A DNA stretch of 64,000 nt from a bacterium (GTDB lineage: Bacteria > Vulcanimicrobiota > Vulcanimicrobiia > Vulcanimicrobiales > SCRA01): the NCBI GenBank assembly GCA_004297985.1, contig SCRA01000046.1, positions 37,491-101,490 of the forward strand, given 5' to 3'. Below, in pieces: positions 1-7,868 of this stretch. Position 1 is the stretch's first letter. Each line of letters starts with the position of its first letter. Made by a program: the position numbers and the translations under genes. Under the pieces are notes generated by a model. It saw only the letters and a list, made by a program, of their open reading frames with translations, did not search any database and was not told where the DNA came from.

Positions 1-9
1 AATGAGTTC

Positions 10-255
10 GTGACGAGAGCGGAGTTCGCGGAGTCTTTTGAGGCGCTGCACGGCTTCATTGAGATCGGCTTCTCTCGCCTGAGCACCGATTTGGTAGATG
101 TGCGGGCCGAGCTGGCGCAGGTCAAGGACCACGTAGCGCATATCGACCGCCGCTTGGCGCAGGTTGACCGCCGGCTAGCGCGTGTCGACGACCGCGTGTC
201 GGTCCTCGAGAACGACATGTCCCGCGTCAAGGCCCATCTCGGCATCGCCGGCTAG
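10..255 (+). CDS. small coiled-coil (heptad) protein, hypothetical
   Basis: 81-aa ORF with heptad pattern VAHIDRRLAQVDRRLARVDDRVSVLENDMSRVKAHLGI; paralog at 5200-5478. Confidence 0.6.
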   Translation: MTRAEFAESFEALHGFIEIGFSRLSTDLVDVRAELAQVKDHVAHIDRRLAQVDRRLARVDDRVSVLENDMSRVKAHLGIAG

Positions 256-256
256 G

Positions 257-862
257 ATGGTTTACCCGCGAGGGTCCGCTGCAGGCAGCATCTTCCACCT
301 GAAGATCACCTTGCTGGGCATAGAACCCGCCATCTGGAGGCTCATGGCCGTGCGCGGAGATACCGCGCTCCCGCGACTGCACCGCATCTTGCAGGCTGCG
401 ATGGGCTGGGAGGATTACCATCTGCATCTGTTCCGGGTCGGCCGCGAGCATTTCGGCGTCCCCGATCCGGACTTTGACGACAACACGGTCGACGAGCGCG
501 GCAAACGCTTGCGGGATCTTGCCTCCTACGGCGACGCGTTCATCTACGAGTACGATTTCGGCGACGGTTGGCGCCATCTCGTGGAAGTCGACGGCGTACT
601 AGATCAGAACGAGAACGAGCTCCTGCCGCGCTGCATCGAGGGTGAACGTACCTGTCCGCCCGAGGATGTCGGCGGCATTGGCGGCTACAAGGAGTTCCTG
701 CGCGTCATCCGCGATCCGAGTGAAGAGGAACACGAGCGGATGCTCGAGTGGGCCGGCGGGCGTTTCGATCCCGAGGGTTTCGACCTCGAAGAAGCGGAGG
801 CGCGCATGAGACGCTTACGCCCGCGACGAGCCCCGAAAAGAGACGCCGCGAAGGCGCCATAA
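257..862 (+). CDS. plasmid pRiA4b ORF-3 family protein
   Basis: FHLKITLLGIEPAIWRLMAVRGDTALPRLHRILQAAMGWEDYHLHLF...YEYDFGDGWRHLVEVDG...DVGGIGGYKEFL is the characteristic pRiA4b ORF-3-like pattern; ATG at 257 within ORF 182-862. Confidence 0.85.
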   Translation: MVYPRGSAAGSIFHLKITLLGIEPAIWRLMAVRGDTALPRLHRILQAAMGWEDYHLHLFRVGREHFGVPDPDFDDNTVDERGKRLRDLASYGDAFIYEYDFGDGWRHLVEVDGVLDQNENELLPRCIEGERTCPPEDVGGIGGYKEFLRVIRDPSEEEHERMLEWAGGRFDPEGFDLEEAEARMRRLRPRRAPKRDAAKAP

Positions 863-999
863 CAGCATCCTTCGGGCTCGCTAAGGGCTGCGGTGGCGGC
901 GTCGGCGTAGCCCAGGCATTCTGCCCCGAGGGCGGTGATCTTTTCTATGCGCCTGTCGAATACCAAAAAGCCGGCGCGAGCGCCGGAGCCACCCCACGT

Positions 1000-1416
1000 T
1001 CAACGGCTATCGGCAGCGTCCCCTCTCACTGCGGCTGTCGCGACGTCCGTGCGCGCGAAGTCGTTGCCCTTGTACAAGAGCGGCTCTCCGGTCTTCACGG
1101 AGAGCGCATACGCGAAGCAATCGCCGAAATTGAGGCCGGCGCGATCGCGCCCCTTGCCATAATCACGATACGCCTGTCGCGCCAGCGGTACGTCCTCCGG
1201 AAGAAATGCCACGATCTCCGCGTCGATCTTGGCCAGCAGGAGATCGAGATCGTCGACGCCGTCCTCGCCGAAGCGGGCCTGCACCACGACGCTCGCCTCG
1301 AAGAGGCTCACGGCCGACACGAGGCGTGTGGGATCGCACTCGATGGCAGCGGCGAGTTCCGCGCGCTCTGGCTCGTCGTTGAGAATGGCGACGAGCGACG
1401 AGGTGTCGATGACCAT
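1000..1416 (-). CDS. vapC: type II toxin, PIN-domain ribonuclease VapC family
   Basis: MVIDTSSLVAILNDEPE...LNFGDCFAYALSVKTGEPLLYKGNDFARTD: PIN acidic residues and layout; 1 bp from VapB-like gene. Confidence 0.9.
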   Translation of the reverse strand: MVIDTSSLVAILNDEPERAELAAAIECDPTRLVSAVSLFEASVVVQARFGEDGVDDLDLLLAKIDAEIVAFLPEDVPLARQAYRDYGKGRDRAGLNFGDCFAYALSVKTGEPLLYKGNDFARTDVATAAVRGDAADSR

Positions 1417-1417
1417 G

Positions 1418-1675
1418 CTAACGAGGCAGGCCTCGCTCGTCGTAGCCCAGGATCTCGTCCGAAGAGCGGGTGTCGAGCACGCGGCGCCGGGAGGCCCGGC
1501 GTGCGATCCGCTCGATCTCCGTTCGCAGGCTCGGCGTACGCCTGGCCCCCACGCGCGCCAGCCGCTCGCGCAGCGCCACCACGATCGCCTCGGTGAGGGT
1601 CTCTCCGGTGCGGGCGGAGAGCTCGCGCGCCAGCCGGTCCGCCTCCGGATCCTTGATGCTTAAGGCCATGTCCAT
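1418..1675 (-). CDS. vapB: type II antitoxin, VapB family (Rv0623-like)
   Basis: [40 protein letters not shown]; directly upstream of vapC. Confidence 0.85.
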   Translation of the reverse strand: MDMALSIKDPEADRLARELSARTGETLTEAIVVALRERLARVGARRTPSLRTEIERIARRASRRRVLDTRSSDEILGYDERGLPR

Positions 1676-1836
1676 ATTCTACCGCCTCGTCTGTACGTCC
1701 ACAAGGCGCGGTCTCGCCGGGGCTACATCGCCAGCTTCGACCGGCCCTCGCTCACGAGCCAAGGCAACCGATCTTGAGCCCGTGCCGAGGGGCTTACCCG
1801 TGCTTCCTACTGGGCACTTTCACTTGAACAGCAAGG

Positions 1837-2064
1837 GTGAAGGTCGTTCACCGGGTCGGCCGCGAGCACTTTGGCGTCCCCGATCCGGACTTTGACGACG
1901 ACACGCTCGACGAGCGCGGCAAACGCTTGCGGGGTCTTGCCTCCTACGGCGACGCGTTCATCTACGAGTACGACTTCGGCGACGGTTGGCGCTATCTCGT
2001 GGAAGTCGACGGCGTACTACCTCGAAAAGAGACGCCGCAAAGGCGCCATAACGGTATCCTTCGG
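1837..2064 (+). pseudogene. degenerate, internally deleted copy of the pRiA4b ORF-3 family gene
   Basis: RVGREHFGVPDPDFDDDTLDERGKRLRGLASYGDAFIYEYDFGDGWRYLVEVDGVL matches the 257-862 product, then jumps to cctcgaaaagagacgccgcaaaggcgccataac, which matches bases ~830-863; about 230 bp missing plus N-terminal truncation. Confidence 0.85.
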
Positions 2065-2206
2065 GCACGCCAAGGGCTGCGGTGGCGGCCCTCATCGGGG
2101 GCCCGGGCCGCCCGAGTGCCGGCAGTCAACGACGGCGTTGCGCTGCTGAGGCGTGGGGCCCTTTGGCGCAAGAGGCACAGCTGCGCTCGATAGCCAACGT
2201 GCTTAC

Positions 2207-2443
2207 GTGGACGTGCGGTATACGGTGATCCTGGAGCCCGACGCCGGGGCGTTTAACGTGATCGTCCCGGCACTTCCCGAAGTCGCGACGTTCGGAAAGA
2301 CCCCGGAGGAAGCGCTCGCCATGGCGCGCGAGGCGATTCAAGCCGTGCTCGAAGATCGAACCGCGCATGGCGAGGAGATTCCCCCGAGCGACGTCGGCAC
2401 CGCTCGCATTGAGACGGTTGCCATAAGCCTGCCAGCCGCATAG
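2207..2443 (+). CDS. hicB: HicB-family antitoxin
   Basis: VRYTVILEPDAGAFNVIVPALPEVATFGKTPEEALAMAREAIQAVLED; followed by HicA. Confidence 0.85.
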   Translation: MDVRYTVILEPDAGAFNVIVPALPEVATFGKTPEEALAMAREAIQAVLEDRTAHGEEIPPSDVGTARIETVAISLPAA

Positions 2444-2455
2444 CGCAATTTCCCT

Positions 2456-2683
2456 TTGAACGCAAGGCGCCCGACCGTCTCCGGCAAGGACGTGGTACGA
2501 GCGTTGAAGCGCGTAGGCTTCGTTGTAAGCCGCATCGTTGGCTCGCACCATGTTATGCGACACACCGACGGTCGCACGACGACCGTTCCCGTTCACAGCC
2601 AAGACGCGTTGCCAACTGGGACGCTCGCTAACATCTTGAAGAACGCTGGCCTCACCGCCGACCAGTTGCGCGCGCTGCTGTGA
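2456..2683 (+). CDS. hicA: HicA-family mRNA interferase toxin
   Basis: SGKDVVRALKRVGFVVSRIVGSHHVMRHTDGRTTTVPVHSQDALPTGTLANILKNAGLT: HicA dsRBD-like fold with catalytic GSHH; TTG start. Confidence 0.9.
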   Translation: MNARRPTVSGKDVVRALKRVGFVVSRIVGSHHVMRHTDGRTTTVPVHSQDALPTGTLANILKNAGLTADQLRALL

Positions 2684-2779
2684 GCAAGCGCACCTCGCCG
2701 GGCATTACCACATTTCCAACCGTAGAGGCTCACCCTCTTACGAAGATCGACGAACAAATCACAGATAGGCTGAAAAACC

Positions 2780-3157
2780 ATGAGCGCAACCACCACCAAG
2801 ATCGACGAACAAATTACGGCAATCAAGGCGCGTCCCTACACGAGATCGCTCGTCAGGAATGAGGACGGGACGTGGTTTGCCCAGATCGTTGAATTTCCTG
2901 GTTGCATGACCGAGGGAGACACCCCGGAAGAAGCACTGGCCAATCTCGACGACGCGATGGATGGCTGGATCGAGGTACACCTTGAAGACGGCGATCCCAT
3001 CCCTGAGTCGATGACCGTCGCGGATCTCAGTGGACGCTTCCTGGTACGCATGCCGAAGTCTCTACATCGCGCCCTCTCACAGCGTGCCGAATCCGAGGGC
3101 GTCAGCCTCAATCAATTCACCGTGACGAAGCTCGCACAAATCACCGGACTGGGATAA
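2780..3157 (+). CDS. HicB-family protein with C-terminal DNA-binding (toco/Arc-like) domain, no adjacent HicA
   Basis: YTRSLVRNEDGTWFAQIVEFPGCMTEGDTPEEALANLDDAMDGWI... RFLVRMPKSLHRALSQRAESEGVSLNQFTVTKLAQ. Confidence 0.85.
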   Translation: MSATTTKIDEQITAIKARPYTRSLVRNEDGTWFAQIVEFPGCMTEGDTPEEALANLDDAMDGWIEVHLEDGDPIPESMTVADLSGRFLVRMPKSLHRALSQRAESEGVSLNQFTVTKLAQITGLG

Positions 3158-3183
3158 GGCGGCCGTGACGACGCGACTGGCAT

Positions 3184-4155
3184 TCAGGCGGCGAAGATCG
3201 GCAGAGCTGCGGCTGGCTCGTTCACCGGACGGATGCCGTGTTTGTCCGCAACGACGAAGGCGACACCGTTCTCGGCGAGGACCTCACCGATCCATCCAGC
3301 GCCCTCAGCCGGTGGCGAGCCGAACGCCAAGACCGGTTGCGCATCGAGAACCTCCGCCCGATACCTGACGCGGTAGTCGAAGAGCTGGCCCATACCATAG
3401 CGCATCCGGTCCACGGCTTCGCGAGCGTCAGTGAGGCTCTTAGCTTCCACCAGCATACGGTCGGCGCCCAGCGTCGCATAGAGATCGATGTTGTTGTTGT
3501 AGAACCACGAGCCCCCGCGCCGCATGACCTCTGCCTCGATCATCTGCAGCACGCGCTGGTGATCCGCGCGCGCACGCTCCTGCAATGCAGCGGACTCGTA
3601 GATGTCTACCGTCTGCCCTTCGTGTGGCACGTAGCCCGCGCCCTCCGGAATATGCTGCGCCGTTCGCAACACATCTTTCGGCCAGCGGCCACGCTCTGAA
3701 GGTGCCGGCATCGCGATCAGGCGCTCCGTGTTCGGCAGCAACGATACGCCGGTAACGGCAACACCTGCCGCCGCGAGGATGCGATGGTACGCAATCTCGG
3801 AGATCGTTCGTACCGCTGATTGGGACATCGGTACGTGCTCTGTCCCGGTCTCGTAGTACAGTCCCTGAAGATCGCGCAACGGCACCGGTATCGGGAACGC
3901 CTCATACTGGACGATCCCCACATAGCGATGATCGTCGCGATAGGGGTCCGGATACGGAACCCCTAGCGTGCCGTGGCCGAAGTAACGGCGGGAATCCGCG
4001 CGTTGCCGGCTTCGCCCCAGCGGGCGATAGTAGATGAACCGGTCGTACGGTAGGATGCGGCTGAAGTATTGCCTCGGATAGTGGTAAAGCGAGCCCTCCA
4101 CGTCGAGATAGACGCGGTCTCCGGGCAGGAAGTGTTGGCTGAGAATGACCGGCAT
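3184..4155 (-). CDS. putative nuclease with C-terminal PD-(D/E)XK-like motif and uncharacterised N-terminal domain
   Basis: IDLYATLGADRMLVEAKSLTDAREAVDRMRYGMGQLFDYRVRY fits D-x(n)-ExK followed by a QxxxY helix; ATG at 4155 preferred over 4194, which overlaps the upstream gene. Confidence 0.6.
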   Translation of the reverse strand: MPVILSQHFLPGDRVYLDVEGSLYHYPRQYFSRILPYDRFIYYRPLGRSRQRADSRRYFGHGTLGVPYPDPYRDDHRYVGIVQYEAFPIPVPLRDLQGLYYETGTEHVPMSQSAVRTISEIAYHRILAAAGVAVTGVSLLPNTERLIAMPAPSERGRWPKDVLRTAQHIPEGAGYVPHEGQTVDIYESAALQERARADHQRVLQMIEAEVMRRGGSWFYNNNIDLYATLGADRMLVEAKSLTDAREAVDRMRYGMGQLFDYRVRYRAEVLDAQPVLAFGSPPAEGAGWIGEVLAENGVAFVVADKHGIRPVNEPAAALPIFAA

Positions 4156-4163
4156 CGCTCGTC

Positions 4164-5081
4164 TTAGCCTCGAAATACTTTCGACGCGTGCCACTCGAGC
4201 GCGGCGGGATCGGGGTGTGCGTCGGGTCGAGCCGGAAGGCGAATCGGCGTACCGTGCAGCGCATAGTAGTCCCGCCCATTCTCGAACTCATCGCGAATGG
4301 AGCGGCTGACTTCGAAGCGATACTCGGACGTCACGGTGACGTAACCAAGATCGAAGAGATTGTGAATGTCCGACCGCAGCAGAAGTCCGTTCTGAACTTC
4401 GTGCTCCTGCACGTCGGCGAACGGGCGGATATGTGCGGCGTCCAGGGCGGGTAGGGTCTTCTCTCCCGTGACCGCGCATCGGCGTTGGTACGCATCGGCG
4501 ACCATCAGCCGGAACGCGCCTTGCCCAAGGCGTGGGCGAACCAAGACCGGCGTACCGTAGCCCGAGACCAACGGTGGCCGAGGCGCAGCCAAAGCCACAC
4601 CGGCGAGTCGATCCTGCACGCTCCGCCAAAGATGCACGCCTACCGGATCATCGAGGCCGTAGTACCGTCCCTTGACGATATTCGGCTTCCAGTCTGCCGG
4701 CGCCGGCAGCCAGTCACGTTCCTCGAAGAAGAACGGTTGCGAGAGCACGACACAACCGATCTCCATCACAGCTCTGATATCGACCTTGCGATACTTCGCG
4801 ACGCGGCTGCGCATCTCGTAGAGCGAGCCAACGCCGTTCTTCTGCGTAAATGCCTCCCACGCGACGCCGAGCGGCATGCGCGTATAGTAGGCGAAGAACC
4901 CGCCGCCGACGATCGCGTTCCGCGGCGCGTGGAGCTTGAAGAGCCAGGGCGTCCCGGGTTCAGACGTCGTGCCGGTGGGGCTGGGCTGCCAGAAGTTGAC
5001 TTCGTCGATGCCCGGCTGCCGGCGCAGAAATGAGAACCAGTCCCAGTCCGTGACGGCGACGCTGATCCGGAACTCACCCAT
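4164..5081 (-). CDS. HNH endonuclease (COG3440/HNH_2-like predicted restriction endonuclease)
   Basis: C-terminal half RRCAVTGEKTLPALDAAHIRPFADVQEHEVQNGLLLRSDIHNLFDLGYVTV: HNH with AAHI...NGL.L.SDIHNLFD; N-terminal half reads as a PUA/EVE-like domain; ATG at 5081. Confidence 0.85.
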   Translation of the reverse strand: MGEFRISVAVTDWDWFSFLRRQPGIDEVNFWQPSPTGTTSEPGTPWLFKLHAPRNAIVGGGFFAYYTRMPLGVAWEAFTQKNGVGSLYEMRSRVAKYRKVDIRAVMEIGCVVLSQPFFFEERDWLPAPADWKPNIVKGRYYGLDDPVGVHLWRSVQDRLAGVALAAPRPPLVSGYGTPVLVRPRLGQGAFRLMVADAYQRRCAVTGEKTLPALDAAHIRPFADVQEHEVQNGLLLRSDIHNLFDLGYVTVTSEYRFEVSRSIRDEFENGRDYYALHGTPIRLPARPDAHPDPAALEWHASKVFRG

Positions 5082-5199
5082 GGCTTCGCAATTCTTCGGA
5101 GCCGTGGCTGTCTCCGCCAAGCATCCAGGAGTCGTATGGCGGCCAGCGAACGCTCTCGTCCCTCTTTCCATGCGCCGCATCGCTCGCAGTGGTGTGGTG

Positions 5200-5478
5200 A
5201 TGACGAACGAAGACGAGACGATGTCGCGAACGGAGATTCTGGACGGGTTCACTGCGGTGATGAACGCCATCGAGCGGATCGATGTGCGGATCACCCAGGA
5301 AATCGGGGGCTTGCGCATGGAGATGCGCGCGGGCTTCGCGCAGGTGGACCGCCGCTTGGCGCGGCTCGACGACCGGGTTTCGGTCCTGGAAGATCGAATG
5401 GGTGGCCTCGAGGACCGCGTGGGCGGCCTCGAGCGCGACATGTCTCGCGTGAAGACTCATCTCGGCATCGTCGACTAG
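5200..5478 (+). CDS. small coiled-coil (heptad) protein, paralog of 10-255
   Basis: MTNEDETMSRTEILDGFTAVMNAIERIDVRITQEIGGLRMEMRAGFAQVDRRLARLDDRVSVLEDRMGGLEDRVGGLERDMSRVKTHLGIVD; shares DRRLARxDDRVSVLE and DMSRVKxHLGI with the first ORF. Confidence 0.6.
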   Translation: MTNEDETMSRTEILDGFTAVMNAIERIDVRITQEIGGLRMEMRAGFAQVDRRLARLDDRVSVLEDRMGGLEDRVGGLERDMSRVKTHLGIVD

Positions 5479-5510
5479 ACCGAACCCAACAGTCCCTGGC
5501 AGCACGCGCG

Positions 5511-6524
5511 TCACTGGTCCGCGCGATAACCCCCCGCCATCGCCTCCAGCATCTGCTTCGCCCGCGCAACCGCCTCCGGCGGCGCCACTACGCGCGCCGC
5601 TCCGCCGAAGCCGAACGTCCAGCGCACCACTTCGTCAACGTCCGGCACGTGCAAGACGATGGCGCCACTTCCGTCATCGTCCATCACCGCCTCCTGATCG
5701 TGCTGCCAGCGGCGGCTCACCACGGAGCGCGCGACCCGCGGTGCCAGCTCTACGGTCACGGCCACGCGCTTCGTCTTCGCGTCTCCGATGATCATGCCGA
5801 TCGAGTCATCCAGCCGAATATACTCGGGAAGCGGACGCGGCTTGAGAATCTTGCCCCCGGCTTGCGGCTTGGAGAGCATCTGATCCAGCGCGAAGTAGCG
5901 CCAGCCCTTCACCTCGCGGCCGTACGCAATCAGATAGTAGCGCCCGGCACGCGCCACCACGGCATGCGGCTCCACCAAGCGCTCCACGCCGCGCGGCTGA
6001 TCGTGCTTGGGATACATGAAGCGCGCGTAGGCGTTCTTGCTCCAGATCTTCTCGAGCGCGTCGTAGACGTCGGCTACCCACGAATCGCCCACCAGCTCGG
6101 GGAACGCAAAGTGCAGGAAGCGCCGCGTCAGCGGGCCGGCATCGGCGCCGCCCTCACCGCGCACGCCCTTCAGGCGCCGCCCCACGGGCTCGCCCAGCAC
6201 GCGGGCTAACGTGTCCAGCAACTGCTCGACGTCGCGGCGCCCCTTGTCGATCTGCACCGCCAAACCGCCGCTCTGCATCGTCATCGTCACCACGCCGTCG
6301 CGAATCGGCGAGATCACGAAGCCGGCCTCCAGCGCGAGTTCGCGCACGTGCTTGAGATCGCGCTTGAAGCTGCGCTCCGAGACCTCGAATCGTTCGAGGA
6401 AGCGCTGCATCGGCATGCGGCCAAGACGCATCAAGCACACCAGCAGCATGAGCTTGCGTACGGTGGAGGCACTCGGGGTATCCGCGGCATCGCCGTTCCC
6501 CCGCGTTACGTGAGCAGCACCCAT
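5511..6524 (-). CDS. WYL-domain transcriptional regulator
   Basis: N-terminal wHTH (TVRKLMLLVCLMRLGRMPMQRFLERFEVSERSFKRDLKHVREL), central RYYLIAYGREVKGWRYFALDQM and WCX-like C-terminus. Confidence 0.85.
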   Translation of the reverse strand: MGAAHVTRGNGDAADTPSASTVRKLMLLVCLMRLGRMPMQRFLERFEVSERSFKRDLKHVRELALEAGFVISPIRDGVVTMTMQSGGLAVQIDKGRRDVEQLLDTLARVLGEPVGRRLKGVRGEGGADAGPLTRRFLHFAFPELVGDSWVADVYDALEKIWSKNAYARFMYPKHDQPRGVERLVEPHAVVARAGRYYLIAYGREVKGWRYFALDQMLSKPQAGGKILKPRPLPEYIRLDDSIGMIIGDAKTKRVAVTVELAPRVARSVVSRRWQHDQEAVMDDDGSGAIVLHVPDVDEVVRWTFGFGGAARVVAPPEAVARAKQMLEAMAGGYRADQ

Positions 6525-6571
6525 GCCGGCGACGTTGGCAACCGGCCGCTCCGGCACCTTGTCACGCCGGT

Positions 6572-6589
6572 GTGCCACACTGTTGGCAC
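6572..6589. promoter_or_regulatory. palindromic operator candidate GTGCCA-N6-TGGCAC
   Basis: gtgccacactgttggcac between the divergent WYL regulator and the 6622-7218 ORF; same half-sites recur at 7782-7799. Confidence 0.6.
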
Positions 6590-6621
6590 GCGCCGGTGCC
6601 ATGATAGCCGTGGGAGGCTCC

Positions 6622-7218
6622 ATGCGTTTCTCGACGGCCACTGCGTTGGCTCACTGCTGGGACGACGTAATCGACGCGCGCCCCGATGGCACGACGGTGC
6701 TCGACCCCGGGCGCCCGCCGCTGCCGATCGCCGGCTTCTGGGCGGTGACGCGCCCTGCTCTCCATCTGGTAGATGACCAAGGCAGGACGCTCGCCGCCCC
6801 ATCCATCCAAGATCTCCCACCCGCCGACGGCGCGTGCCTGGTCCGCTATCGCCGTGTCGCGGAGAGCGAGCGACGGTGCGTCCGAGGCGGGTTGCTCCTC
6901 CCCGCGCAACGCTTCGAGATTGGCGACGTGATCTTCGAACGCCCTGCCACGCTCGCCGGCCGCGATCTCGGCGCCGCCTTCCAGCCAGAGGGTCTGCGCC
7001 TGTGGCGCCTCGGCCAGCGCTGGGATGGGCTGACGCGCCTGGGAGACCGCCGTCCCCATCCCCTCGGGCTCTCTGCGCGGCGCACCCGCGCATTAGCGGA
7101 GCGGCTCACGATCGAACTGCGGCTGGCGGCCTGCGGCGTACCATTGCGCGGCCTGCCGCGCGCCGGAGAGTTGTTGGCGCTGCTGCGCCGCGAGCTTGGC
7201 CTCGGCCCGTCTACGTAA
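6622..7218 (+). CDS. hypothetical protein
   Basis: MRFSTATALAHCWDDVIDARPDGTTVLDPGRPPLPIAGFWAVTRPALHLVDDQGRTLAAPSIQDLPPADG...; divergent from WYL regulator; no family recognised. Confidence 0.6.
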   Translation: MRFSTATALAHCWDDVIDARPDGTTVLDPGRPPLPIAGFWAVTRPALHLVDDQGRTLAAPSIQDLPPADGACLVRYRRVAESERRCVRGGLLLPAQRFEIGDVIFERPATLAGRDLGAAFQPEGLRLWRLGQRWDGLTRLGDRRPHPLGLSARRTRALAERLTIELRLAACGVPLRGLPRAGELLALLRRELGLGPST

Positions 7219-7777
7219 GCTCCGCGGCCAGCTTCTCGAGCTCGCTGATCGCCAACGCCATCGTGGAAAACAGTAGCCCCCCGCCCCTGCGAAACGCGAA
7301 GAGCACGGCGCGCACGGCAAGCAAGAACGTCTCCACATGCGATGCTGCGATACGTGGCGGCGCGACGCCGCCGGGCCCGAAGGCGATCAAATCCTGCATC
7401 TTCTCGATCGCTCTGTGGAGCCCGCCCTGGCAGTCATAGGGCATCCCCGCCCAGCCAAAGCTGTCCTCGACCTCCTCGACGGCGCGCTCGTCGCCCCCCA
7501 TGGCGCGCAGCGCGCGGACGATGACCTCCTTGAGGCGTCCGCGTGAGACCTCGCCATCTGCGACGAGCTCGTGCGGCGGTACGGCGTAGACGGCGGTCTC
7601 CTTGTGATAGTACGAGCGCAAGCTCTCCTGCGCACCCGACAGCACCGAAACGGGTATGGCCTCGGCACCCCACATCGCGGCGGACCAGATATACGCCTGC
7701 TCATCGCCGATCGCGCAACGGAGCGTAAAGTCTCCAAGCGTGAACATCTCCTCGTGCATGCCCCAACGATAGAACAT
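7211..7777 (-). CDS. hypothetical protein
   Basis: MFYRWGMHEEMFTLGDFTLRCAIGDEQAYIWSAAMWGAEAIPVSVLSG...; convergent with 6622-7218, sharing stop region ctacgtaa. Confidence 0.6.
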   Translation of the reverse strand: MFYRWGMHEEMFTLGDFTLRCAIGDEQAYIWSAAMWGAEAIPVSVLSGAQESLRSYYHKETAVYAVPPHELVADGEVSRGRLKEVIVRALRAMGGDERAVEEVEDSFGWAGMPYDCQGGLHRAIEKMQDLIAFGPGGVAPPRIAASHVETFLLAVRAVLFAFRRGGGLLFSTMALAISELEKLAAELT

Positions 7778-7780
7778 GGT

Positions 7781-7800
7781 CGTGCCACCCATGTGGCACG
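7781..7800. promoter_or_regulatory. palindromic operator candidate CGTGCCAC-CCAT-GTGGCACG
   Basis: Perfect 8-bp arms immediately upstream of the 7211-7777 gene; contains GTGCCA-N6-TGGCAC identical to the 6572 site. Confidence 0.6.
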
Positions 7801-7868
7801 CTTGCTCACCTGGCACGGGCGCGGCGGCACGTGGGTAACAACGAGCCAGGAACCAGGTGGAGGATGCC

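Noticed and set aside
5136-6209. 357-aa plus-strand ORF
   Set aside because: Arg/His-rich, overlaps the coiled-coil gene and antisense to the WYL regulator; no family resemblance.
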